DNA from: DASTCC01 sp035711465
GTDB taxonomy: Bacteria; Acidobacteriota; Vicinamibacteria; Vicinamibacterales; SCN-69-37
Assembly (NCBI GenBank): GCA_035711465.1
Contig: DASTCC010000335.1
Coordinates: 1-14,749, forward strand
Reading direction: 5' to 3'
Length of the DNA: 14,749 nt
The stretch's first letter is position 1. Each line of letters starts with the position of its first letter. The notes beneath the pieces were generated by a model. The model was not told the origin of the DNA. It saw only the letters and a program-made list of their open reading frames with translations, and ran no database searches. Position numbers and translations under genes: made by a program. Positions 7,389-14,699 of this stretch are shown one piece after another.

Positions 7389-8975
7389 TCACCGCGCCCC
7401 CGCCGCGATCAGGAAGGCCACAACCGCGTCATGCCTGCCGAGCCTGGCCTGGCGGAGCGGCGTGCGCCACTCTTCTTCGTCGCGATGGTTGGTGACCCGG
7501 ACGCGCGCGTTGACGTCCGCGCCGCGGGACACCAGCAGACGAACGACCGCCAGATGTCCGGCGCCGCTCGCCTGGATCAACGCGTTCTCGTCGCCGTCGA
7601 CGACCTGATCGACGTGGGCGCCGCGGTCGAGCAGCAGCGTGACCATCTCCGTCTGACCGGTCAGGGCGGCGACGATCAGCGGGCTGCCGTCGCCGGGGAC
7701 CCCGAGGTTCGGATCGGCGCCGCGATCGAGCAGCAGCCGGACGATGTTGAGCCGGCCGCGGCGCGCCGCGGCGATGAGCGGACTGCCGTCGCCGTCGAGG
7801 GCGGCGTTGACGTTGGCGCCGGCCTGCAGCATGTCGTTGATGCCTTCGACGTCGCCGTCTTCGGCCGCCGCGTACAGCTCGCGATCGATGCCGCGCTGGC
7901 GCCGCGTCTGTTCCGCATTTGCCGGCGCCGTCGCGACGGCCGGCGCCCCGGCCGGCGGCACGAGCGCCACCGCCTGCAGCGGCGCGATCGCCGTGACGAT
8001 CAACGTCGCCGCGATCGTCGTGCCGACGATGGCGCCGGCGCTGGCGCGCCCGCGGCGCTGACTGCTGTCGAGCAGCGCCGAGACCCGCTCGGCCAGATCG
8101 CTCCGGTTCGCCATGCCGATCGCCGGCTCCGCGCCAGTGGCTGACAGTCGCTCGGCCAGGCTCACGAGCTGTTCCGCGTACTCCATGTTCTCCTCCTTGA
8201 TCAGCACCGCGTCGTCACAGGCCCGCTCGGCCTCGAGTGCGAGCCGCCGCCTGGCGGCCCATGCGAGCGGATGGAACCACCACATCGCGCAGACGACGGT
8301 GGCGACGGTTTGAGTCGCGGCGTCGGCGCGGCGGATGTGATCGAGTTCATGGACGAGCGCGCGGCGCAGATCGGCCTCGTCCCAGGCGCGGGCATCGGGC
8401 GGCAGCACGATGACCGGCCGGCGGATGCCGAACGTCAGCGGCGCGCGGACGCCTTCGTGAATCAGGACCTCCACGGATCGATTGATGCCGGCATCGGCGG
8501 CGAGATCGCGGACGGCGGCCTGGAGCGTCCGGCACGGCAATCCCGTGCGGCGCATCCGCCGATGCCGCGCGAGGCTGCGCGCCAGCGGCACGAAGCAGGC
8601 GAGGCCCCCGATGACCCAGACGACGCTCGCCGCATCGGCGAGCGAGACGGCCGACAGGACGTCGGCGACGGTGACAGCCATCCGCGCAGTCGCCGATGGC
8701 GATTGCAGATCGCGCGGCGCGTCTGTCATTCGGACGTCAATGAGAGCTGGCGCCGAAGCCGTCATCACCGGGACGATCGTCGGCGGCGCGGCGCGACCGA
8801 CGAGTGGCAGCGCCAGGAGCGCGGCGAACGTCGCGCCGAGCAGGAGATGCCTCGACGCGGCCCTGGCGCGTCGGGCCAGCCGGACCGACAGCAGGCCGAT
8901 CGCCAGGATCGCGGTCGCCTTGACGACGAGCACGAGTCCGGGAGCGAGCGTGATCAACGGGAGCTCCGATCTCAT
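7389..8975 (-). CDS. M56 (BlaR1-like) membrane metallopeptidase fused to C-terminal ankyrin repeats
   Basis: The 528-residue product has N-terminal TM helices at about 8-32, 42-62 and 112-134, then an M56 protease domain. That domain has the zinc motif HELDH (209-213), a hydrophobic WWFHPLAWA stretch (232-240) and a downstream EAERACDDAVL (248-258) typical of the family. Another helix lies at about 314-338. After it come about five ankyrin repeats (365-528), for example GDVEGINDMLQAGANVNAALDGDG and GRLNIVRLLLDRGADPN. BlaR1/MecR1 proteins sense a signal outside the cell and trigger loss of the BlaI repressor; here ankyrin repeats replace the penicillin-binding sensor, so a beta-lactam sensor role is not supported. 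The ATG overlaps the upstream repressor's stop (ATGA), with GGAGG five bases upstream at 8981-8985. The product likely acts on that repressor. The ligand is unknown. Confidence 0.92.
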   Translation of the reverse strand: MRSELPLITLAPGLVLVVKATAILAIGLLSVRLARRARAASRHLLLGATFAALLALPLVGRAAPPTIVPVMTASAPALIDVRMTDAPRDLQSPSATARMAVTVADVLSAVSLADAASVVWVIGGLACFVPLARSLARHRRMRRTGLPCRTLQAAVRDLAADAGINRSVEVLIHEGVRAPLTFGIRRPVIVLPPDARAWDEADLRRALVHELDHIRRADAATQTVATVVCAMWWFHPLAWAARRRLALEAERACDDAVLIKEENMEYAEQLVSLAERLSATGAEPAIGMANRSDLAERVSALLDSSQRRGRASAGAIVGTTIAATLIVTAIAPLQAVALVPPAGAPAVATAPANAEQTRRQRGIDRELYAAAEDGDVEGINDMLQAGANVNAALDGDGSPLIAAARRGRLNIVRLLLDRGADPNLGVPGDGSPLIVAALTGQTEMVTLLLDRGAHVDQVVDGDENALIQASGAGHLAVVRLLVSRGADVNARVRVTNHRDEEEWRTPLRQARLGRHDAVVAFLIAAGAR

Positions 8976-9358
8976 GACTGCCTCCGTGCGCGTTTGACGC
9001 GATCGATCTCGGCGCGAAGCGCGTCGAGCTCGGCGTCGGTCCAGGATTCCTGCTTCAGCAGCGCCGAGGCGGTTTCACCCGGCGACCCGCGGAAGAACAC
9101 CTTGACGAGCTGGCTGACCGCCTTCTTCTGCGCCGCGGCGCGCGACGTCGTCGGGGAGTAGACGTAGCGAAGCCCGACGGCGCGGTGGCGAATGACCCCC
9201 TTCGCCTCGAGCTTTGCCAGCATCGCCCGCACCGCCGAATAGGTGGGCGGATCGGAGAGCCGCTCGCGAATCTGATCGGCTGACGCCTGGTCGCCGAGCG
9301 CGAACAGGACATCCAGGATCTCGCGCTCGCGCCGGCTCAGTTTCTCGTTTCCGGACAT
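8972..9358 (-). CDS. BlaI/MecI/CopY-family transcriptional repressor
   Basis: The 128-residue product matches BlaI-type repressors in length and layout. A winged helix-turn-helix spans about 5-80 (LSRREREILDVLFALGDQAS, then TYSAVRAMLAKLEAKGVIRHR and the wing GLRYVYSPT). A C-terminal dimerisation helix pair follows (VSQLVKVFFRGSPGETASALL, ESWTDAELDALRAEIDRVKRARR). Such dimers bind short dyads over promoters and are inactivated when an M56 partner is activated. Its start has AGAGGAGG nine bases upstream (9368-9375), a strong ribosome site. It is the first gene of a two-gene operon, with a 4-base overlap to the M56 protease. Two dyads over its own promoter make autorepression likely. Genes controlled elsewhere cannot be seen from this window. 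Confidence 0.93.
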   Translation of the reverse strand: MSGNEKLSRREREILDVLFALGDQASADQIRERLSDPPTYSAVRAMLAKLEAKGVIRHRAVGLRYVYSPTTSRAAAQKKAVSQLVKVFFRGSPGETASALLKQESWTDAELDALRAEIDRVKRARRQS

Positions 9359-9367
9359 TGGCCCGGG

Positions 9368-9375
9368 CCTCCTCT
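9368..9375 (-). promoter_or_regulatory. Strong ribosome binding site of the BlaI-type repressor
   Basis: The minus strand reads AGAGGAGG, nine bases before the repressor ATG at 9358. It is among the best Shine-Dalgarno matches in the window and fixes the start. Confidence 0.75.
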
Positions 9376-9381
9376 GGGCAA

Positions 9382-9418
9382 GTGCTACGTTCGTAGCATA
9401 ATGTTACGAACGTAGCAC
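9382..9418. promoter_or_regulatory. BlaI-type operator: perfect 14-bp inverted repeat made of two dyads
   Basis: GTGCTACGTTCGTA (9382-9395) is repeated in perfect inverted orientation at 9405-9418, separated by nine bases. Each arm is part of its own smaller dyad: GCTACGTTCGTAGC (9384-9397) and GTTACGAACGTAGC (9403-9416), both with a TACG-NN-CGTA core, centred 19 bases apart. BlaI/MecI repressors bind TACA/TGTA-type dyads of this size, often as two sites per promoter. One dyad fills the -35/-10 spacer and the other covers the -10, so binding should block RNA polymerase. The link to this repressor is by position and symmetry. Confidence 0.8.
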
Positions 9419-9423
9419 GTCAA
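9395..9423 (-). promoter_or_regulatory. Sigma-70-type promoter of the BlaI/M56 operon
   Basis: On the minus strand, TTGACG (9418-9423) matches five of six -35 consensus bases. After exactly 17 bases comes TATGCT (9395-9400), matching four of six -10 bases. Transcription would start near 9388, about 30 bases before the repressor ATG. The repressor dyads fill the spacer and the -10 element. Confidence 0.7.
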
Positions 9424-9472
9424 CGGTTCCACTGGCAGACCCGTCCGCGATTCCCAGGCGACGCCGAGATAG

Positions 9473-9501
9473 TTCACCGATGGCCTGGTTCCCGATTTAC
9501 T
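9473..9501 (+). promoter_or_regulatory. Possible promoter of the CitE-like gene, leaderless
   Basis: TTCACC (9473-9478) and TTTACT (9496-9501) are separated by 17 bases and each matches four of six consensus positions. Transcription would begin about 9508, on top of the preferred GTG start at 9509, giving a leaderless message. This agrees with the absence of a Shine-Dalgarno sequence there, but the match is modest and may be chance. Confidence 0.3.
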
Positions 9502-9508
9502 GTTGTGC

Positions 9509-10354
9509 GTGCTGTTCCGCTCGGTCCTGTTCGTGCCTGGCGCCAGATCGGATCGCTTTGCCAAGGCCCTGGCCGCCGGCGCCGACGTCGTCATCTTCGA
9601 TCTCGAGGACGCGGTCGCCGTCGAGCGCAAGCTCGAGGCGCGGCGCGCCGTGGCCGACTTCCTGGCGAATCGGCCGACGGCGCGGTCGCGGCTCTTCGTC
9701 CGCGTCAACGCCACCGGATCGGCGTGGATCGACGGCGACGTCGAGGCCGCGGCCGCGCTCGACGCGATCTCGGGCGTCGTGCTGCCGAAGGTCGAGACGG
9801 CGCGGCAGATCGAAGACGTCGCGCGGCGGATTCCCTCCGCGACCGTGGTGCCTCTGCTCGAGACCGCGCGCGGCATCCTGCAGGCCGCATCGATCGCGGC
9901 CGCCGATGCCAAGGTGCCGGCGCTGCTCTTCGGCGCGGAGGATCTCACTGCCGATCTCGGCATCCCGCGGACGGTGGAAGGCGAAGAGCTGCTGTTCGCG
10001 CGATCGCAGCTGGTGATGGCGGCGGCCTCGACCAGCGCGGAGCCGGTCGACGCCGTGTTCACCGACCTGGACGATCTCGACCGCCTGCGCGTTGACGCCG
10101 CCCGCGCCCGTGCGCTCGGCTTCCGCGGCAAGATGGCGATCCACCCCGCGCAAGTGCCGGTCATCAACGACGTCTTCGCGCCGTCGGCGGAGGAGATCGC
10201 CAGGGCGAAGTCGATCGTCGAAGCGTTCGAAGCCGCGAAGGGCGACGCCGTGATCCGCCTCGATCACCAGATGATTGAAGCTCCGATCGTGCTCCGCGCG
10301 CGGCGCGTGCTCACGCTGGCGAGGGAGATCGGCAGGCGCGGACGGGTGGAGTGA
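9509..10354 (+). CDS. HpcH/HpaI aldolase / CitE-like CoA-ester lyase
   Basis: From GTG 9509 the product is 281 residues, the usual CitE-like length. It has RSVLFVPG (4-11), metal-binding DLEDAV (31-36), RVN (65-67), PKVE (93-96), the glutamate of LLETARG (E118), FGAEDLTADLG (141-151) and IHPAQ (211-215). These belong to the TIM-barrel citrate lyase beta family, which includes malyl-CoA, citramalyl-CoA and beta-methylmalyl-CoA lyases/thioesterases that use Mg2+ to break or form C-C bonds next to a CoA ester. No citrate lyase alpha or gamma subunit is nearby, so a stand-alone acyl-CoA lyase is more likely than CitE itself. A TTG at 9503 could add two residues; GTG puts the start where relatives begin. 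It converges on a dicarboxylate/CoA-ligase operon, suggesting linked acyl-CoA metabolism; the substrate is not determined. Confidence 0.88.
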   Translation: MLFRSVLFVPGARSDRFAKALAAGADVVIFDLEDAVAVERKLEARRAVADFLANRPTARSRLFVRVNATGSAWIDGDVEAAAALDAISGVVLPKVETARQIEDVARRIPSATVVPLLETARGILQAASIAAADAKVPALLFGAEDLTADLGIPRTVEGEELLFARSQLVMAAASTSAEPVDAVFTDLDDLDRLRVDAARARALGFRGKMAIHPAQVPVINDVFAPSAEEIARAKSIVEAFEAAKGDAVIRLDHQMIEAPIVLRARRVLTLAREIGRRGRVE

Positions 10355-10357
10355 CCT

Positions 10358-10393
10358 AAAACTCAACACTTACAAAACTCAAAACTTAAAACT
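10358..10393. repeat. AT-rich direct repeat of AAAACTCA
   Basis: Directly after the CitE-like stop, the sequence turns AT-rich and repeats AAAACTCA three times, with AACACTTAC and AAAACTTA between copies. The composition is unlike everything around it. It is too short and degenerate to be a microsatellite of known type. It directly abuts the inverted repeat that follows. Confidence 0.6.
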
Positions 10394-10469
10394 CAGGAGG
10401 CGCCTTCGGCGCATCTTGTCATTTGAGAAGGCTTTCCCGAGAAAACGACGCGCCGAGAGGCGCCTCCTG
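10394..10469. terminator. Large inverted repeat between convergent genes, probable bidirectional terminator
   Basis: CAGGAGGCGCCTTCGGCGC (10394-10412) recurs inverted as GCGCCGAGAGGCGCCTCCTG (10450-10469), with one extra base in the second arm and a 37-base loop. The left arm also folds alone as GCGCC-TTC-GGCGC (10400-10412). The right arm read on the minus strand forms GCGCC-TCTC-GGCGC followed by GTCGTTTTCTC, a reasonable terminator for the carrier operon that ends at 10487. It may instead be a palindromic intergenic repeat family; a genome-wide copy count would tell. Confidence 0.55.
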
Positions 10470-10486
10470 CTTTGTCAGCGTCGAAA

Positions 10487-11746
10487 TCAGATTCCCGCCA
10501 GCATCGGCGCGAGTGCCGCCGCCACGACCGCGCCGACGATCACCATCGCCAGTCCCCACGCCATCAGCTTCCGGAACAGCGACGTCGCCTCCGGGCCGTC
10601 GGCCACCGCCGCGACGCACAGCGCGCCGAGCGTCGAGAGCGGCGAGACGTCGACGAGCGACGAGCCGATGTTGATGCTGAGCGCGAGCGCCAGCGGGTCG
10701 CCGCCGCCGACCTGGGCGATCACCGACGGCACGGTCGGCAGGAACGCGGGCATGACGACGCCCGAGGTGCTGCTGTAGAGCGAGATCGCCCCGGTGACGA
10801 AGGCCATCGCCGCGTTGACCGTCGCCGGCGACGCCAGCCGCGACAGCATCGACGAGAACAGCGCCATGCCGCCGGTCTTGTCGAGCAGCGCGATCAGCAC
10901 GGTGACGCCCGACACCATGACGATGACGCCCCACGGCACGCGGCGCAGCGCCGCGCGTTCGTCGGCGGCGCCAATCGCGATGAGCACCGCCGCGGCCGCG
11001 AACGCGCTGAGCCCGAGATGCAGACCGAGGACGACGCCGGCGATCCAGGCGACGAGCACGACTAGCGTCAGCCGCTGCATCCACGAGAGCGCCAGACCGC
11101 GCGTGTCGGCCGCGCCCGCCGCGACAGAGTGCTCGATTGCGATCGGCCCCGCCTTCCATCCGCCCAGCACCACGTAGGCGGCCGCCGCGACCAGCGCGCT
11201 TGCGGCGAAATTGCCGAACCAGACCACGCCTTCGTGGTCGGGCAACCCGGCGCCGGTCATCGCGGTGTTCGCGATCACGCCGACCGAGCTCACCGGCGAC
11301 AGATTGCCGGCGTTGGCGCCGTTGGTGACGACGAGCGCGGTCAGGAACGGCGAGACGCCGGCGCGGGCGGCCATCGCCATCGCGATCGGCGCCACCAGCG
11401 CGACGCTCGAGATCGCGCCGGGCCCGACCGCCGAGATGCCGCAGGCGATCGCGAAGAAGACCAGCGGCAGCATCCGCGCGTCGCCGCGGGCGAGCGCGGC
11501 CGCCCGGCCGGTCAGCTTCTCGAGCGTGCCGTTCGTCTCGGCGGCGGAGAAGAGCAGCGTGATGCCGGTGAGCGTCAGGAACAGGCTCGCCGGGAAGCCG
11601 GCGACGATGCCGGCCGCGGTCTGACCGGCGACGTATTGACCGACGACCCACGCCAGCGCGATCGACACCACGCCGACGTTGATGCGTGTCGTCATCGACA
11701 GCGCGATCGCGACCAGCAGCGCCGCGAGCGAGGCCCAGGCCGCCAT
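10487..11746 (-). CDS. matC: MatC-type dicarboxylate (malonate) carrier, SLC13/ion-transporter superfamily
   Basis: The 419-residue protein is strongly hydrophobic, with roughly 11-12 TM helices in two inverted halves. The first half contains NGANAGNLSPVSSVGVIAN (142-160), a re-entrant loop typical of MatC N-terminal domains. The second half has the matching loop AISLYSSTSGVVMPAFLPT. MatC-like carriers import malonate and related dicarboxylates through the inner membrane, usually with a cation. The start is an ATG four bases after the MatB-like stop, so translation is probably coupled; no clear Shine-Dalgarno is visible. It is the last gene of the ALDH-MatB-MatC operon, and its partner synthetase supports a short dicarboxylate as substrate. 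Malonate is a good guess but methylmalonate or another C3-C5 dicarboxylate is possible. The symbol reflects family, not proven function. Confidence 0.82.
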   Translation of the reverse strand: MAAWASLAALLVAIALSMTTRINVGVVSIALAWVVGQYVAGQTAAGIVAGFPASLFLTLTGITLLFSAAETNGTLEKLTGRAAALARGDARMLPLVFFAIACGISAVGPGAISSVALVAPIAMAMAARAGVSPFLTALVVTNGANAGNLSPVSSVGVIANTAMTGAGLPDHEGVVWFGNFAASALVAAAAYVVLGGWKAGPIAIEHSVAAGAADTRGLALSWMQRLTLVVLVAWIAGVVLGLHLGLSAFAAAAVLIAIGAADERAALRRVPWGVIVMVSGVTVLIALLDKTGGMALFSSMLSRLASPATVNAAMAFVTGAISLYSSTSGVVMPAFLPTVPSVIAQVGGGDPLALALSINIGSSLVDVSPLSTLGALCVAAVADGPEATSLFRKLMAWGLAMVIVGAVVAAALAPMLAGI

Positions 11747-11750
11747 CCGC

Positions 11751-13208
11751 TCAGCGGATCGCGGCGAACAGGGCCGCGACGTCCGGTTTGATCACCTTGC
11801 CCATGGCATTGCGCGGCAGCGCCTCGACGGCGCGAAGCGCGCGCGGAATCTTGTAGGGCGCGAGCCGCGGCGTGACGAAGCGCTGCAGGTCGTCGAGCGA
11901 CAGCGCCGAGCCCAGCGCCAGCTGCACGCACGCCGACACCCGCTCGCCCCACTCGTCGTCGGCGACGCCCACCACCGCGCAGTCGGCGACCGCTGGATGG
12001 GCGCGAATCGCATCTTCGATCTCGAGCGCCGAGACCTTGAAGCCGCCGGTCTTGATGATGTCGACGCTCGCCCGGCCGAGAATGCGATACGCGCCGCCGT
12101 CGATCTCGGCGATGTCGCCGGTGCGGAACCAGCCTTCGCGAAAAGCGGCGCGCGTCTCTTCAGGGCGCTGCCAGTACTCGAGGAACACGTTCGGCCCGCG
12201 AACCTCGATTTCCCCAGGACCGGTCGTTGTCTCCGCGCCGTGTTCGTCGATGAGCCTGACCTCAACGCCGGGCAGTGGCATTCCGACGGTGCCGGGACGC
12301 CGCGCCTCGACCGGCTCCACAGGATTCGAGAGCGCCATGCCGATCTCGGTCATGCCGTAGCGCTCGAGCAGGCGATGGCCCGTGATCGACTGCCAGCGCT
12401 CGAACAACGGCATCGGCAGCGCGGCGGATCCCGACATCATCAGGCGCAGCGATCGCGCGCCGTTCGACCATCGCGCGCGAGTCGGCTCGTCCGCGGCATC
12501 CCACGCGTCGGCGAGACGCCGGTAGATCGTCGGCACTGCGGTGAACACCGTCACGTCGCCGGAGGCGAGTCGTTCCCAGACAGTCCGCGGATCGAACGTG
12601 GGTAGCATCTCGCAGCTGGCGCCGACCGTCGTCGCGGTGCCGAGGCCGTTGATGATGCCGTGGACGTGATGCAGCGGCAGCGCTAACAGCAGCCGATCGC
12701 GCTTGCTCCAGCCCCACGCGGCGATCAGCGACTCGATCTGCGCGGTGACAGTCGCGTGCGTGGTCACGGCGCCTTTCGGCCGGCCGGTGGTGCCGCTGGT
12801 GTAGATGATCATCGCGCGCCGGGTGGGGGAGACGGCCGGCAGAGCGAGCGGGGTCTCAGTCGCCATGATCGACGTCGCCGTCGAGAAGCGCGCGCCGGCT
12901 TCATCGGCGATTGTCGCCAGGATCGCGGCGCCGGCGTCGTCGGCGACGACGTGCGACGCGCCTGAATCACGGATGACGTAGTCGAGCTCAGCCTCGGGAT
13001 GCGAGATCGCGAGCGGCACCGCGATGCCGCCGGACCGCCAGATCCCCAGCTGCACCGCGGCATAGGCGAAGCTCGGATGAACGAAGAATGCGGCTCTGGC
13101 CTCATCGAGGTCGGTCGTGCGAGCGGACGCGAGCAGGCCCGCGGCGACACGTCGGGCGGCCGATTCGAGATCAGCCGCGCTGAACGTGCCGTCGCTCGCG
13201 ATGATCAC
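11751..13208 (-). CDS. matB: Malonyl-CoA synthetase-like acyl-CoA ligase (MatB/ACSF3 type)
   Basis: The 485-residue ANL-superfamily ligase has the ATP loop YTSGTTGRPKGA (136-147), ALPLHHVHG (177-184), the MatB/ACSF3-like MMSGSAALPMPLFERW (257-272), RYGMTEIGMALSNP (283-296), RTGD (362-365), the hinge GRASVDIIKTGGFKVSALEIE (378-398) and the catalytic lysine region NAMGK (K471). Several long stretches closely follow ACSF3 and MatB, which ligate malonate or methylmalonate to CoA with ATP via an acyl-adenylate. Arg283 before YGMTE fits the carboxylate-binding arginine of malonate-specific ligases. The GTG start is nine bases after the ALDH stop and no ATG is available, so length is right for a cytosolic MatB. 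The MatC-type carrier downstream supports uptake followed by activation. Specificity between malonate and methylmalonate is not settled. Confidence 0.88.
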   Translation of the reverse strand: MIIASDGTFSAADLESAARRVAAGLLASARTTDLDEARAAFFVHPSFAYAAVQLGIWRSGGIAVPLAISHPEAELDYVIRDSGASHVVADDAGAAILATIADEAGARFSTATSIMATETPLALPAVSPTRRAMIIYTSGTTGRPKGAVTTHATVTAQIESLIAAWGWSKRDRLLLALPLHHVHGIINGLGTATTVGASCEMLPTFDPRTVWERLASGDVTVFTAVPTIYRRLADAWDAADEPTRARWSNGARSLRLMMSGSAALPMPLFERWQSITGHRLLERYGMTEIGMALSNPVEPVEARRPGTVGMPLPGVEVRLIDEHGAETTTGPGEIEVRGPNVFLEYWQRPEETRAAFREGWFRTGDIAEIDGGAYRILGRASVDIIKTGGFKVSALEIEDAIRAHPAVADCAVVGVADDEWGERVSACVQLALGSALSLDDLQRFVTPRLAPYKIPRALRAVEALPRNAMGKVIKPDVAALFAAIR

Positions 13209-13217
13209 GGCGGCGAT

Positions 13218-14657
13218 CTACGGCGCGATGTACGCCGTCTTGACGATCGTGTAGAAGTCCTTCGCGTACGTGCCCTGCTCGCGCGGGCCGTAGCTCGACT
13301 TCTTCCGGCCGCCGAACGGGACGTGATAGTCGAGGCCCGCCGTCGGCAGATTGACCATCACCAGGCCGGTCGTCGAGTACCGCTTGAAGTGACTGGCGTG
13401 CTTCAGCGAGGTGGTGACGATGCCGGCCGAGAGGCCGTACGGCGTGTTGTTGGCCACCTCGAGCGCCTCGTCGTAGTCCTTGACGCGAATGACCGCCGCG
13501 ATCGGCCCGAAGATCTCCTCGCGGTTGATGCGCATCTCGGGCGACGTGCCGGTGAAGATCGCCGGCGCCATGTAGTAGCCGTCGGCGTCGCGCCGCAGCC
13601 GCTCACCGCCGAAGGCGAGCGCCGCGCCCTCGGATTTCCCGATCCCGAGGTACTCGACGTTCTTGGCCAGCTGCTTGTCATCGACCACCGGCCCGATCTC
13701 GGTCCCCGGCTTCAGCGCGTCGTCGACGACGAGCGTCTTCATGCGCTCGATGACGGCGGCGACGAAACGGTCGTGGATGCCGTCGGTGACGATGAGCCGG
13801 CTCGAGGCGGTGCATCGCTGCCCGGCCTGGAAGAACGCGCCGTTGACGGCGACCGACACCGCCGTCGCCAGATCCGCGTCGTCGAGGACGACGAGCGGAT
13901 TCTTGCCGCCCATCTCGAGCTGCACGCGCGATCCGGCAGCGACGGCCGCCGCCGCGACCGACGGTCCGACGTCCTGCGACCCGGTGAAGCTGACCGCATC
14001 GACGTCCGGTGCAGAGGCGAGCCGCGGCCCGAGCGACGATCCCGGACCGATCACGAGATTCAGGACGCCCGGCGGGAGCCCGGCGCGCTGGACGATGTCG
14101 GCAAGCGCCCACGGCGACGCCGGCACGAGCTCGGCAGGCTTGAAGACGACGGTGTTGCCGAAGGCGAGCGCCGGCGCGATCTTCCACGCCGGGATCGCGA
14201 GCGGGAAGTTCCACGGCGTGATCGCCGCGATGACGCCGAGCGGCTCGCGCGTGACTTCGACGTCGATACCCGGCCGTACGGAATCGACCTTCTCGCCGGT
14301 CAGCCGCAGCGCCTCGCCGGCAAAGAACTTGAAGATCGCGCCGGCGCGCGCGGCTTCGCCGATGCCGTCGGCGAGCGGCTTGCCTTGCTCGCGGGAGAGC
14401 AGCCGGCCGAGCTCGTCCTTGCGCGCCAGGATCTCGGTGCCGGCCCGGTCGAGCACGTCGAAGCGCTGTTGCGGCGTCGACTTCGACCAGGTCTGGAACG
14501 CGCGCCGCGCCGCGGCGATCGCCTCATCGAGATCCGCCGGCGTCGCGCGCGCAAACTCGCCGACGACATCGGAGAGATCGGACGGGTTGCGGTCGACATT
14601 GCGATCGGCCGAACCGACCGGCCGCCCGTCAATGAAATTTTCGAATGTGGTGGCCAT
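13218..14657 (-). CDS. NAD(P)+-dependent aldehyde dehydrogenase, alpha-ketoglutarate-semialdehyde dehydrogenase-like
   Basis: The 479-residue product is a complete ALDH. It has TPWNFPLAIPAWK (147-159, oxyanion N150), the cofactor lysine of VFKPAE (K173), SFTGSQDVG (223-231), the general base of LEMGGKNPL (E248), nucleophilic cysteine in GQRCTASS (C282) and EEIFGP (380-385). The C-terminal LPTAGLDYHVPFGGRKKSSYGPREQG and DFYTIVKTAY are characteristic of alpha-ketoglutarate-semialdehyde (2,5-dioxovalerate) dehydrogenases, which finish non-phosphorylative sugar and hydroxyproline catabolism. Related semialdehydes such as succinic or malonic semialdehyde are possible. Malonic-semialdehyde oxidation would give malonate, the likely substrate of the adjacent ligase. 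It is the first gene of the operon and has no good Shine-Dalgarno site before the ATG; only a GACCCC-rich leader precedes it. Confidence 0.9.
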   Translation of the reverse strand: MATTFENFIDGRPVGSADRNVDRNPSDLSDVVGEFARATPADLDEAIAAARRAFQTWSKSTPQQRFDVLDRAGTEILARKDELGRLLSREQGKPLADGIGEAARAGAIFKFFAGEALRLTGEKVDSVRPGIDVEVTREPLGVIAAITPWNFPLAIPAWKIAPALAFGNTVVFKPAELVPASPWALADIVQRAGLPPGVLNLVIGPGSSLGPRLASAPDVDAVSFTGSQDVGPSVAAAAVAAGSRVQLEMGGKNPLVVLDDADLATAVSVAVNGAFFQAGQRCTASSRLIVTDGIHDRFVAAVIERMKTLVVDDALKPGTEIGPVVDDKQLAKNVEYLGIGKSEGAALAFGGERLRRDADGYYMAPAIFTGTSPEMRINREEIFGPIAAVIRVKDYDEALEVANNTPYGLSAGIVTTSLKHASHFKRYSTTGLVMVNLPTAGLDYHVPFGGRKKSSYGPREQGTYAKDFYTIVKTAYIAP

Positions 14658-14668
14658 AGAGTGTGATG

Positions 14669-14699
14669 TTGGGGTCGTGGGGGGTCTTGGGGTCAGATC
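14669..14699. repeat. GGGGTC direct-repeat leader upstream of the aldehyde dehydrogenase
   Basis: GGGGTC occurs at 14671-14676, 14681-14686 and 14689-14694, within a TTGGGGTC/GGGGGGTC pattern, then GGGGTCAGATC. The 92-base stretch from 14658 to the window edge has no ORF worth calling and no clear promoter. GGGGTCAG-containing repeats occur between genes in many GC-rich bacteria, so this may be a fragment of a dispersed repeat or the leader of the operon. Confidence 0.5.

Noticed and set aside
7389..7900. Tandem DNA repeat in the 3' part of the M56 gene
   Set aside because: The similarity (for example CTGCCGTCGCCG) is explained by ankyrin repeats coding for GDGSPL; it is protein-level repetition, not a CRISPR or satellite.
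7389..8975. Beta-lactam sensor BlaR1
   Set aside because: There is no penicillin-binding SxxK/KTG sensor domain after the last membrane helix; ankyrin repeats are there instead.
12999..14666. 555-residue plus-strand ORF opposite the aldehyde dehydrogenase and ligase
   Set aside because: Composition is Arg/Asp/Glu-rich and spans two real genes in antisense; a GC-bias artefact.
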